NCBI RefSeq assembly: GCF_014204795.1
Contig: NZ_JACHMB010000001.1
Location: 2,108,001 to 2,172,000, forward strand
DNA: 64,000 bases
From: Nonomuraea jabiensis
GTDB taxonomy: Bacteria; Actinomycetota; Actinomycetes; Streptosporangiales; Streptosporangiaceae
Direction: 5' to 3'
Shown here: positions 27,064-35,490 of the stretch, in pieces
Layout: the number at the start of each line of letters is the position of its first letter
Position numbering within the stretch: the first letter of the stretch is position 1
The notes under the pieces: generated by a model
What the model was told of the DNA's origin: nothing
What the model saw: only the letters and a program-made list of their open reading frames with translations
Databases searched by the model: none
Made by a program: the position numbers and the translations under genes

Positions 27064-27226
27064 CGATCCCCCTTGTGTCATGGAACGACATTCCGAGGTG
27101 ATCGTCAGCCGTGCGGCACCTGTTGTCAAACATTTGTCGGCCCGGTGGCTGAAAGTTTCACCGGCGGGCGTTTGTGACGCATTTCCGGCGCCGATCATCG
27201 CCCGCCGGAAACAGCCGGTCGCAGGT

Positions 27227-27640
27227 TCAGCACGTGTCGATGTAGCGCTGTTTCTGGATGTTCTCGCGGACGCGGTCGCGGGCGGTCCGGGCCGCGCTCG
27301 AGTCGTTGGACATGGCGGTCACGGTGAAGTGGACCCTCGCGAACTGGTTCGGGTGGTAACTGGTCTGCGCGGGCGCGTAGGACACCTCCACCAGGGTGCT
27401 GTCGTCGCTGCCCAGAACGGCGTTGGGCGGGGTGGCGACGGTCTTGTAGCCGTTGCGGCTGAGCGCGCTCTGGGCGAACGAGCGGGTGTCCTTGTAACAC
27501 ATGGTCTTGACGAACCAGCCCGAGTGCCAGGAGAGCGCGGCCCGGGTCGTGGCGGCTTCGGTGGCGGCGCCGGTGACGGTCGCGACGACCGTGGCGGCCA
27601 GTACCAGCCCCAGGCGGGCCTTCCGCTGGATGTCCATCAT
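27227..27640 (-). CDS. small secreted protein of unknown function
   Basis: 137 residues with a Sec signal peptide (hydrophobic 10-25, cleavage near AATEAA). The mature part has two Cys (MCYKDTRSF and the C-terminal YIDTC), which could form a disulfide linking its ends. Start at the ATG-ATG pair at 27640. I do not recognise the family. The 292 bases upstream (27641-27932) hold no convincing gene; they are GC-rich and lie between two minus-strand genes. Confidence 0.65.
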   Translation of the reverse strand: MMDIQRKARLGLVLAATVVATVTGAATEAATTRAALSWHSGWFVKTMCYKDTRSFAQSALSRNGYKTVATPPNAVLGSDDSTLVEVSYAPAQTSYHPNQFARVHFTVTAMSNDSSAARTARDRVRENIQKQRYIDTC

Positions 27641-27932
27641 CGTTTCGTCCTTTCGGTGTCCCGTACGGACTGAGGGGTGACAATTCATGGGATCCGGGAA
27701 GGGCGCGGACGAGCCTCTGCGGCGCCTACTCCTTCATTACGCACGCGGGCACCTAAAGCCGAAAAGACGGAAAGGGTAAAGGCACGCCCCGCCGGCCGGC
27801 ACGCCCGGGACGGGGGCCGACCGCAGGGCTCCGTTCGGGGAGTCATGGCGGCGCTCGCCGCGGAGGTGCGCGGTGGTCGCGGCGAGGTCGAGGGAGAGGG
27901 CCGCTGATGACGGCCGGGGACGGTGTCAGCGC

Positions 27933-28457
27933 TCACCTGGAGGTGAGGCGCAGGACGGCGTGGTCGGCGGAGGCGTAGGGCAGCTCCAGCCGCAGGTTGT
28001 TGATGCGGGCGGACCTGCCGGGAGCCAGGGACAGCTTGCCCTCGTCGCGGCAGCGCCCGTTGACGCAGCTGCTGGAGATGCTGACGTTCGCCCCCTCGGC
28101 CCGCAGCCCGCCGGTGAAGCCCAGGAGCGCGATCGTGACCTCGTCCGGGTCGAGCGCGCTGATGGTGAGCCGCTGCACGCCGAACCGCTTGTCGATCCGG
28201 AGCCGGTCGCCTGCCCGGACCTCGACCTCGCAGTCGGCGTCCCTGCAGGAGGCCAGGCTGCTCCCGTCGGCCGGGCGATGCCCGGTGGACGAGGGCCGGA
28301 CGGAGACGGTCGGCATGGGTGACAGCGGGTCCGCCGCGGACGGCAGCGGGTCCGTCGCCACCGACTGAGGCGTCGACGGCGCGGTACGCGAGTCGGCGCA
28401 GGCGGCGGCGAGCACGGCCAGCAGAGCGGCGGCGGTGAACCGGACGAGGGTCGGCAT
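27933..28457 (-). CDS. secreted lipoprotein of unknown function
   Basis: 174 residues. The N-terminus MPTLVRFTAAALLAVLAAAC is a lipoprotein signal with the lipobox Cys at residue 20. A Ser/Pro-rich linker (about 25-70) leads to a beta-rich domain with two Cys pairs (SCRDADC and SCVNGRC). The ATG at 28457 has a GGAGGAG ribosome site, which excludes the earlier ATG. Exposed on the outer face of the membrane; no known family was recognised. Confidence 0.75.
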   Translation of the reverse strand: MPTLVRFTAAALLAVLAAACADSRTAPSTPQSVATDPLPSAADPLSPMPTVSVRPSSTGHRPADGSSLASCRDADCEVEVRAGDRLRIDKRFGVQRLTISALDPDEVTIALLGFTGGLRAEGANVSISSSCVNGRCRDEGKLSLAPGRSARINNLRLELPYASADHAVLRLTSR

Positions 28458-28547
28458 TGGGCTCCTCCAGGCGGACACTCCTCACGTTGTGCCCGCCCGA
28501 ACTACGAAAATAACCCTGCGTAATCGCCCGACCTCGGAGCCCGCAGC

Positions 28548-29234
28548 TCAGTCCGTGCCGGACACCAGCCCGACCCGGTAGGCGAGGACGACGGCCTGCA
28601 CGCGGTCGCGCAGCTCCAGTTTGGCCAGGATCCGCGACACGTAGGTCTTCACGGTCTCGGCGGTGATGAACAGCTTTTCGGCGATCTCCGCGTTCGACAG
28701 GCCGCCCGCGATCTGTTCGAGGACCTCGAGCTCGCGGCGGGTCAGCGCGCGCACGATCTCGTCCCTGGCCGGACGGGACGTGTCGGAGGGACGGAGCCGT
28801 TCGGCGAAGTGGCCGATGAGCGTGCGGGTGACGGCGGGCGCCAGGAGGGAGTCGCCGCGGGCGATGGTCCGCACGCCGTTGACCAGCTCCGCCGGTGGGG
28901 CGTCCTTCAGCAGGAAACCGGCGGCGCCGGCCTTGAGCGCTTCGTAGACGTACTCGTCGACGTTGAAGGTGGTGACGACCAGCACTTTCGCCGGGGTCTC
29001 GGTGCCGGGGCCGGACAGTAGCCGGGTGGCCTCGATGCCGTCCACGATGGGCATCCGGATGTCCATCACGATGACGTCCGGGCGCAGCCGCCGGGCCGCC
29101 TCGACGGCCGCGCGGCCGTCCGCGGCCTCCCCGACGACCTCCATGTCCGGCTGGGCGGAGAAGATGGTGATGTAGCCGGCGCGTACCAGTGCCTGGTCCT
29201 CGCAGATGAGCACCCGGATCGGCGTGTCGGTCAT
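28548..29234 (-). CDS. NarL/LuxR-family response regulator
   Basis: 228 residues: receiver domain with ED near residue 11 and the phosphoacceptor Asp in VIVMDIRMPIVDG (about 59), then a LuxR helix-turn-helix (LTRRELEVLEQIAGGLSNAEIA, TAETVKTYVSRIL). Its ATG overlaps the histidine kinase stop in an ATGA. It forms a second NarL-type two-component system in the window, separate from the one at 10-12 kb. Confidence 0.95.
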   Translation of the reverse strand: MTDTPIRVLICEDQALVRAGYITIFSAQPDMEVVGEAADGRAAVEAARRLRPDVIVMDIRMPIVDGIEATRLLSGPGTETPAKVLVVTTFNVDEYVYEALKAGAAGFLLKDAPPAELVNGVRTIARGDSLLAPAVTRTLIGHFAERLRPSDTSRPARDEIVRALTRRELEVLEQIAGGLSNAEIAEKLFITAETVKTYVSRILAKLELRDRVQAVVLAYRVGLVSGTD

Positions 29235-30412
29235 GGAGTGCTCCTGTACGGGATGAGGGCCCGGACGCCGAACCCGCCGCCCGGGCGGGGGCCGGCCGCC
29301 AGTTCGCCGTCGAGCATGCGTACGCGTTCGCGCAGCCCGTCCAGACCTCGCCCGCCCGACGGCACGGCGGGCGCGGCGTCGGCGGGCCCGTCGGTGATCA
29401 CCTCGATCTCCAGGTGATCGTCGTGGTGGTGGACCGTGACCGCGGTGAGCTGCCCTGTCGCGTATTTGATCGCGTTGGTGAGCGCCTCCTGCACGACCCG
29501 GTAGGCGGCCAGCTCCACGTCCACGGGCTGCGGCCGCTGTTCGCCGCGCTCGGCCAGCTCGACGGGCTGGCCTGCCAGCCGGGCCTGTTCGACCAGGTCG
29601 CCGACCTTGCCCAGGGTGGGCGCGCGGCCCGCGACCGCCGAATCGCCGGTGGCCTCCAGCACGCCGAGCAGGTACCGCAGCTCCGTCAGCGCCCGCCGGC
29701 CGGTGTCGCTGATGGCGGCGAGCCCGGCCCCGGCGCGCTCCGGCGCGCTGCCGACCAGGAACTGCGCCGCGTCGGCCTGGACGACCATGGCGGTCACATG
29801 GTGGGTGACCACGTCATGCAGCTCGCGGGCGATCCGCGCCCGTTCGGCGGCCGCGGCCACCTCCGCGCCCAGGCGCCGTCGCTCGGCCTCGTCAGCCCGC
29901 CACCGGCGCATCCCGGCCCCAGCCATCCAGATCACCGCCAACGTCAGGTAGAACGCCACGAACTCCGGGACTCCGTTGGGCGACCCCAGGCTGTGCAGCA
30001 CGACGGCCAGCAGGACATAGCCCGCGGTCGACACCGCGACGAGGCCGCGGCGGAAGCGGGCCTGATAGGCGCCGGCGGCGTACAGGGCCAGGTAGAGCCC
30101 GACGCCGGCGAACGTCTGCGGACAGCTCAGCGCCTGATGGAGGGCGAAGGCGGCGCCGATGATCGCGAGACAGGCCGCCGGCCATCGGCTGCGTACCACC
30201 AGCGGCGCGGACTGGGCCGCGGCCAGCGCCACGGCCAGCGCGTCCGGCGGGCGCTTGGGCAGGTCGCCGAGCTGCACCCCGATGGCGGACATCGTCGGTA
30301 CGGACGCCAGCAGCATGAGCGCCGCCGCGAGCGCGGCGTCCTTCACGGACAGGGGGCGGGCTCGCCACCAGTCTGACCAGATGCGGGCGGAACGGGCGGC
30401 GTTCGCGAACAC
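29231..30412 (-). CDS. sensor histidine kinase, HisKA_3 type
   Basis: 393 residues with four to six membrane helices in the first 160 residues and no large extracellular loop, then HisKA_3 with His in ARIARELHDVVTHHV and an HATPase domain (ALTNAIKYATG, GRGLDGLRERVRMLDG). DesK/LiaS-like sensors of this shape often monitor membrane state. Starts with GTG at 30412, nine bases after the CPBP protease gene, so sensor, regulator and protease form one operon. Confidence 0.93.
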   Translation of the reverse strand: MFANAARSARIWSDWWRARPLSVKDAALAAALMLLASVPTMSAIGVQLGDLPKRPPDALAVALAAAQSAPLVVRSRWPAACLAIIGAAFALHQALSCPQTFAGVGLYLALYAAGAYQARFRRGLVAVSTAGYVLLAVVLHSLGSPNGVPEFVAFYLTLAVIWMAGAGMRRWRADEAERRRLGAEVAAAAERARIARELHDVVTHHVTAMVVQADAAQFLVGSAPERAGAGLAAISDTGRRALTELRYLLGVLEATGDSAVAGRAPTLGKVGDLVEQARLAGQPVELAERGEQRPQPVDVELAAYRVVQEALTNAIKYATGQLTAVTVHHHDDHLEIEVITDGPADAAPAVPSGGRGLDGLRERVRMLDGELAAGPRPGGGFGVRALIPYRSTP

Positions 30413-30421
30413 CGGGCAAGC

Positions 30422-31261
30422 CTAACGACCCCCACGGCGCGCGGGGAGCAGTCCACCGCGCCGGTGCGCCCTGACGAGCATCGGCACGGCGAGCAGCAGG
30501 CTCAGCAGGACGGGCACGATCGACGCCTCCAGCCCGAACTCGCCCCCGGTCAGCACCGCCGGCCCCGAGACCTCGGCGGTCAGCAGACCGGGCGACACGT
30601 GGCCGGAGACCGGGATGCCCAGCAGGTTCTCGGTGGCGTTCCAGGCGAAGTGGAGTCCGGCGACGAACCAGATGCTGCGCCGCCAGAGGTAGGCGGCCCC
30701 GAGCAGGACGCCGGCCTCGATGGCGATCGCCAGCGAGCTCCACACGGTGGCTCCCGGGTTGCCCAGGTGCATGCCGCCGAACAGCAACGCGGTGACCGCC
30801 AGCGCCACCCGGCTGCCCCACAGCGCCTCCAGGGCCTGCAACGCCAGGCCCCGGAACATCAGCTCCTCGGTGACCGCCGCGCCGACCGCCGTGGCGGCCG
30901 CCGCGAGCACGACCGGCAGGAGGTTCCCGGACGACCAGGAGAACGAATAGCCGCCGGCCGCCGCGATCAGGAGCGCGGAGCCGAGCACGAACCCCAGGCC
31001 GATCCCGGCGCCGGACAGCGCCTCCCTTCCGGCCCCGGCTCTGGCGATCTCCGGGGTGGGCCGCCCCGCGACGAAGCGCATGACCGCCCGGTAGACGACC
31101 ACCGCGGCGACCGCGCCCACCACGGCGAGCACCGGCGCTCCGCCCCCGGTGAGCGCCGACACCACGCTGAGGCCGAGCAGCCCGACCAGCATCCAGGTGA
31201 GGGGGAAGCGGGCGATCCTGCGCATCCGGCCGTCGCCGGGGATTGCGGCTGGCGTGCTCAT
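30422..31261 (-). CDS. CPBP-family intramembrane metalloprotease
   Basis: 279 residues, about eight membrane segments. The CPBP/Rce1 motifs are intact: EE-x3-R (TEELMFRG), FGGMHLGN and HFAWN, whose Glu and His residues form the active site. Members process membrane peptides or prenylated proteins or act in bacteriocin self-immunity. It is the first gene of the operon with the two-component system, so it may be part of a membrane-stress response. Confidence 0.9.
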   Translation of the reverse strand: MSTPAAIPGDGRMRRIARFPLTWMLVGLLGLSVVSALTGGGAPVLAVVGAVAAVVVYRAVMRFVAGRPTPEIARAGAGREALSGAGIGLGFVLGSALLIAAAGGYSFSWSSGNLLPVVLAAAATAVGAAVTEELMFRGLALQALEALWGSRVALAVTALLFGGMHLGNPGATVWSSLAIAIEAGVLLGAAYLWRRSIWFVAGLHFAWNATENLLGIPVSGHVSPGLLTAEVSGPAVLTGGEFGLEASIVPVLLSLLLAVPMLVRAHRRGGLLPARRGGR

Positions 31262-31435
31262 GGTGACCTCCGTTGACGTCGGCCGCGCGTTCGGCGGCCC
31301 GGCGACGACGCTACGAGGGCGGCGGTGTCCGGCGAATCACCAATGAGCGGACGATTCAGGTAGCTCTCACGGGGGATGGCCCGACCCGAGCGCCGCCCAT
31401 GACGCAGATTCCGGTCTGAACCGATATCACCGTGG

Positions 31436-32356
31436 CTACTCGTCCACGATCTTCGTGTCGCCGTAGACGGGGTTCTTCGGCAGCCGCTCCTTGGTCACCA
31501 TCAGGCGCACGACGCCGGCCTCCTCCGACTGGACCTCCCAGACCATCCAGTCGTCACCGACCTCGGCCGACTGCCGCTTCGACTCCACACCGTAGCCGCC
31601 GTTGTCCGGCGCGGGGGTGATGATCTGGAAGACCGCCTTGAGGCCGCGCCGGCGGACCTCGGCCATGACCTCGCCCACGGTCTTCCCGTCGGCGCGGTAG
31701 CCCTCCAGCATCTCGCCCTTCTTCATGGCCGAGCGCCAGTTCTGGTACTTCTCCCCCGGCCGCGCCGCCCGCCCCAGCTGGACCGAGGCCCAGCCGGTCC
31801 AGCCGCGGGCCACCTCGACGGTCATCGCGCAGCCCTCGCTGCCGAGCCTGCAGCCCTCGGGCGTCGTGCCGTTGGCGATGGACTGGCCGTTGGGGGCCAG
31901 CCGGCCGCTCAGGCGCATGCCCGTGAGCTGACCCACCTGGGTCGGGGGCACCGGCACGACCTCCAGGTTCACGTTCAGGCCCACGGCCTTGAAGCCCTCG
32001 GTGTACCTGGCGTGGTCGGCGAGCGGGTCCTTGATGGTGGCCACGTACGTGTCGCCGCGCAGCTCGATGTCGATGGCGGAGTTGGCGTAGGAGGAGGCGG
32101 GGCCGCGCGGGCCGAGGACGGCGGGGGCGATCACGGCGGCCGCGGCGAGCCCGGCGACGGCCACGCCGCCCACGGCCAGGCGGGCACGCCACCGGGAGCT
32201 CCGGCGGCGGGCGCGCCCGGCGATGGGCTCGACGGCGGGCTCGACGGCGGGCTCCTCGGAGGTGATCGAGGCGAGGAGCGCCCGCGCCCCCGCGCCGGAC
32301 GCCTGGCCCGTCAGGTCCTCGTCGCGGACCCTGGCGAGGTGCTGCAACTCGTTCAC
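31436..32356 (-). CDS. membrane-anchored partner of ECF sigma factor
   Basis: 306 residues: a cytoplasmic N-terminal region of about 55 residues, one membrane helix (about 60-82) and a large extracytoplasmic domain rich in beta strands with one Cys pair (GCRLGSEGC). The topology is that of an anti-sigma factor, but the cytoplasmic part has no HxxxCxxC zinc motif. The GTG start overlaps the sigma factor stop in a GTGA, so production is coupled. It probably controls or is controlled by that sigma factor. Confidence 0.72.
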   Translation of the reverse strand: MNELQHLARVRDEDLTGQASGAGARALLASITSEEPAVEPAVEPIAGRARRRSSRWRARLAVGGVAVAGLAAAAVIAPAVLGPRGPASSYANSAIDIELRGDTYVATIKDPLADHARYTEGFKAVGLNVNLEVVPVPPTQVGQLTGMRLSGRLAPNGQSIANGTTPEGCRLGSEGCAMTVEVARGWTGWASVQLGRAARPGEKYQNWRSAMKKGEMLEGYRADGKTVGEVMAEVRRRGLKAVFQIITPAPDNGGYGVESKRQSAEVGDDWMVWEVQSEEAGVVRLMVTKERLPKNPVYGDTKIVDE

Positions 32357-32886
32357 GCGGACTCCATGATCAGATGGTTGACGGTCACACCTGCCGCGGC
32401 CAGCGCCTTGGAGAGGCGCTTGCGCGCCCGGTGGAGGCGGATGCGGACGGCGTTGCGGGAGCAGCCGAGGACTGTGGCGATCTCGGCGCGCTCCAGGCCC
32501 TCCCAGGCCACCAGCGCGATCAGCTCCCGGTCGTCCTCGGGCAGCGCGTCGAACGCCCGCGCTATCGCGCTCAGTTCGAGGCTGGTCTCGGGCGCGTGGG
32601 CGTACAGGTCGGCGAGATCGGTGTCGAGCTCCACGCTTCTGTGCCGGTGCCTGGCCTGGCCCCGGCGGTGGTTGGCCAGCACGTTCCTGGCCACTCCGTA
32701 CAGCCAGAGCCTGGCCTCGCCGCCCGCCGGCAGCGCGTCCATGCGGCGCCAGGCGATCGCGAACGTCTCGGCGACCACGTCCGCCGCGTCCTCCGGCGAG
32801 TCGCAGCGGCGCGTGGCGTAGCCGAGTATGTGCTCGTACGTCTGCTGGTAAACGGCCTCGAACCGGGTCTTCCGGTCGTCATCCAC
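32353..32886 (-). CDS. ECF-family RNA polymerase sigma factor
   Basis: 177 residues. Region 2 (about 10-80) includes DVVAETFAIAWRR and LYGVARNVLANHRR; region 4 (about 115-165) has ALPEDDRELIALVAWEGLERAEIATVLGC (two segments) with a canonical helix-turn-helix ending RIRLHRARKRL. The GTG at 32886 is preferred over the longer frame because it directly precedes the start of region 2. The downstream overlapping gene encodes a membrane-anchored partner. Confidence 0.93.
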   Translation of the reverse strand: MDDDRKTRFEAVYQQTYEHILGYATRRCDSPEDAADVVAETFAIAWRRMDALPAGGEARLWLYGVARNVLANHRRGQARHRHRSVELDTDLADLYAHAPETSLELSAIARAFDALPEDDRELIALVAWEGLERAEIATVLGCSRNAVRIRLHRARKRLSKALAAAGVTVNHLIMESA

Positions 32887-32971
32887 AGGCGGTCCCCATG
32901 GTCGGCCTCCTCGGGTCTCAGGGCAGGACACCCCGTACATGTCGGAGGCACCATGAGCATTTCAGGTGTTT

Positions 32972-34747
32972 TCACCCGAGCGTGGCCGGCTCCGTCATGA
33001 CCGGCGGTCCCAGTCGCCGGGCGCGGATCCGCCGGAACACCAGACTGGTCGCGACGGCGGCGGCGCCACCCAGCAGGGCGAGCAGCACGGGGACGAGGGT
33101 GGCGGACCACGGCCAGGCGCTGCCGGTCAGCTTGACGTCGAGCACCGGGTACTCCAGCGTCTTGGCGGCGAACCGGGCGGTCTGCACGTCGTAGGTGCGG
33201 GCGAGGTCGCGCAGCACCGGGTCGAACGCGAACTCCGGATTGACGTGGAGGTACTCGGGCCGCGGCCCGCCGGTGGCCGCCGGGTGGCGGCGCGCCGCGT
33301 CCAGCCCCGGCACGAGGAGGCGGTCCAGGCCGGCCGCCGCGACCGTCGAACGCGGGACGAACGTCAGGCCGTGCCTGGAGTGGATCGGGCCGTCGCCGAC
33401 CGCGACGGTGCGCCCGACCATGGAGTACTCGGTGTAGGAGACGAACGCGGAGGCGAGCTCCAGCTCCCCGACGCCCTCCGTGAGCTGGACGCCGATGGTC
33501 GACGGCCCGGTCTGGTAGGAGGCGTTGAGGGCGACGACCACGTCCGACGGCTCCAGAACCGACTCGGGGATCCGCGCGGGGGTGCCGGGCACGTAGTGGC
33601 GCCAGTGGACCCGCTGCGCCGCCGCACGAGCCGTCTCGGGGTCGAGCAGCCGCTCGATGATCCGCAGGCCGCCTTCTATTCCGGACAGCACGCCGGCGGC
33701 GGTGATCACGTTTCCGTCGTCGACGTACCGCGTGCCCCTCGTCCACCTGACATTGGGGAAGTCCTTCCGCAGCCCGGACAGCCGCAGCCAGTGGGAGGTG
33801 GCGGGCCTGCCGTCCAGCAGCCCGCTCGCGGCGAGCGTACGGGCCCCGACGCAGACGCTGACGGTCAGCGCGCCGGCGGCCGACTGCTGCCGCAGCCAGG
33901 CGCTGATCGAGGCGGACTCGGCCGGGTCGGGTGGCTGCAGGGCGGGGATCACCACGGCGTCGAGGCGGTCGCCCCGCTCGCTCATCAGCCGCGTCAGCTC
34001 GTCGAACGTGAGGTCCGGCACGATGTCCAGGCCGCCGGTCAGGGGCACGAGCCGGGGCCCCGCCGAGACGACGTAGGTGTTCACCCGGCCGGTGCCGGCC
34101 AGCACCTCGTACGGCCCGAGCAGGTCGGCCGCGTTGGTGCCCTTGCCGCCGACCAGGAAGGCCACCGTGGGCTTGGCCGGGTCATGGGTCCTGGCCACCG
34201 GCCGGGCCGAGACCGCGTCCGCGCGCGCCCGGTACTGGTCGCCGAACTTGCCGATGGTGTTCACCGCGGAGACCGAAGCGGGGATCAGCAGCACGGCCAG
34301 CACCACGGCCGCCCTCCTGACCCACGTCCACGGGACGCGCAGGCGGTGGTGACGGTGGAGGTACTCCTCGCGCCGCCACAGCATGGCCACGGCCATGAGG
34401 ACGAACATCAGCGTGTGCCCGATCGACATCACCAGGTGGCCCGGCAGCGCCCCGAACCAGTACGGGACGAGCAGCACGAGGAACGGCGCGAACATGGCCA
34501 GGCTCATCTCTCCGATGGCGGCCCAGCCGTGGCGGCGCACCCGCATCCAGACCGCCATGCCGACGGTCATGTCGGCGGCCATGATCAACGTGCTGACGTC
34601 GAACCGGGTGTCCCCCGGCAGGACCGCGCTCCACACCAGGCCGAGCAGCAGCATCCCGAGGATCATGGCGATGACCATCTCGAGGTAGTGCCAGATGAAG
34701 CGCCCGGCCAGGCGCGCTCTTCCCGTGTGTGGCCCGTGAACAGTCAT
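32972..34747 (-). CDS. membrane protein with DJ-1/PfpI-type (class I GATase-like) domain
   Basis: 591 residues. The N-terminus has four membrane helices (about 15-145). It is followed by a DJ-1/PfpI-like domain (about 185-370) with the nucleophile-elbow Cys in VSVCVGARTLAASGLL and a HW motif. A second, shorter alpha/beta region follows (about 390-550), and a final membrane helix ends the protein. The helices show it is not the usual soluble regulator of this superfamily (AraC-type GATase). The function is unknown; amidase or stress-sensing roles are possible. Confidence 0.75.
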   Translation of the reverse strand: MTVHGPHTGRARLAGRFIWHYLEMVIAMILGMLLLGLVWSAVLPGDTRFDVSTLIMAADMTVGMAVWMRVRRHGWAAIGEMSLAMFAPFLVLLVPYWFGALPGHLVMSIGHTLMFVLMAVAMLWRREEYLHRHHRLRVPWTWVRRAAVVLAVLLIPASVSAVNTIGKFGDQYRARADAVSARPVARTHDPAKPTVAFLVGGKGTNAADLLGPYEVLAGTGRVNTYVVSAGPRLVPLTGGLDIVPDLTFDELTRLMSERGDRLDAVVIPALQPPDPAESASISAWLRQQSAAGALTVSVCVGARTLAASGLLDGRPATSHWLRLSGLRKDFPNVRWTRGTRYVDDGNVITAAGVLSGIEGGLRIIERLLDPETARAAAQRVHWRHYVPGTPARIPESVLEPSDVVVALNASYQTGPSTIGVQLTEGVGELELASAFVSYTEYSMVGRTVAVGDGPIHSRHGLTFVPRSTVAAAGLDRLLVPGLDAARRHPAATGGPRPEYLHVNPEFAFDPVLRDLARTYDVQTARFAAKTLEYPVLDVKLTGSAWPWSATLVPVLLALLGGAAAVATSLVFRRIRARRLGPPVMTEPATLG

Positions 34748-34915
34748 TGCCGGATTCCTGAACGTCGTTGATGGGGGTGTGCCGCCCTGGCTGACCGGTG
34801 CCAGTTCAGCCCGGCGGCCGGAGGCCGGGCAAGCGGTGACCGGCCGGCTCGTCCGAATAGCCGGGCATCGTGTCGCTTTTGCCTGGCGTGCCCGCCGCAT
34901 CGATACCGTTCTTCC

Positions 34916-35422
34916 ATGAACGGTGCATTCAACGTGTTCCCAGCCACACGCGACGATGGGGACGCGGTGGGCGAGATCCACGCCGAGTCCTGGAAGGCGG
35001 CCTATGCCGGGTTCTTCCCTACGGAGTTCTTCGACGCGGCGGTGAGCCACCGGCGTGGCAAGTGGCACGGCGTGCTCGCCGAGGGCAAGGACACCATCCT
35101 GCTGGCCACGCTGGACGGGCGACCGCTGGGGTTCTCCTACTTCGGCACCTCGCCGGCGCACCCCGGCTCGGCGGAGATCTTCGGCTTCTACGGCCACCCC
35201 GACGGCTGGGGCACCGGCATCGCGGGCGCCCTGATGGCCGCGTCCCTGGACAGGATCCGCGAGGAGGGCTTCGGGCGGATCCACCTGTGGACGCTGCGTG
35301 ACACGCCCCAGTCCCGGCGCTTCTACGCCAAGAGCGGGTTCACGGAGTCCGGCGCGGTCCGCGGCCACGACTTCGGCGACGGCAACCCGATCGAGCAGAT
35401 CGAGTACGAGCTGATCCTCTGA
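34916..35422 (+). CDS. GNAT-family N-acetyltransferase
   Basis: 168 residues with the GNAT fold: N-terminal strand, the acetyl-CoA pyrophosphate loop in GHPDGWGTGIAGALM (about 97-111) and the C-terminal LWTLRDTPQSRRFYAKSGF pattern. The acceptor is unknown; small GNATs of this type acetylate amines or N-termini. It is divergent from the DJ-1-like gene and about 68 bases upstream of the flavin monooxygenase. Confidence 0.9.
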   Translation: MNGAFNVFPATRDDGDAVGEIHAESWKAAYAGFFPTEFFDAAVSHRRGKWHGVLAEGKDTILLATLDGRPLGFSYFGTSPAHPGSAEIFGFYGHPDGWGTGIAGALMAASLDRIREEGFGRIHLWTLRDTPQSRRFYAKSGFTESGAVRGHDFGDGNPIEQIEYELIL

Positions 35423-35442
35423 GGTGTCCCGCTCCCCGTCTG

Positions 35443-35476
35443 TTACACTTAGTGAGCAATAGGTTACCTTGTGTAA
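35443..35476. promoter_or_regulatory. inverted repeat before the flavin monooxygenase
   Basis: TTACAC (35443-35448) and GTGTAA (35471-35476) are inverted arms 22 bases apart, and a shorter TTAC-5-GTAA (35464-35476) shares the right arm. The element ends 15 bases upstream of the GTG start, in an otherwise AT-rich stretch, and could be a regulator site over the promoter. Confidence 0.35.
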
Positions 35477-35490
35477 ATTCGGGGGCTGTT

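Noticed and set aside
27677..27907. A 76-codon plus-strand frame in the gap before the lipoprotein gene
   Set aside because: Arg/Gly/Ala-rich, no ribosome site and no domain; most likely non-coding GC-rich sequence.
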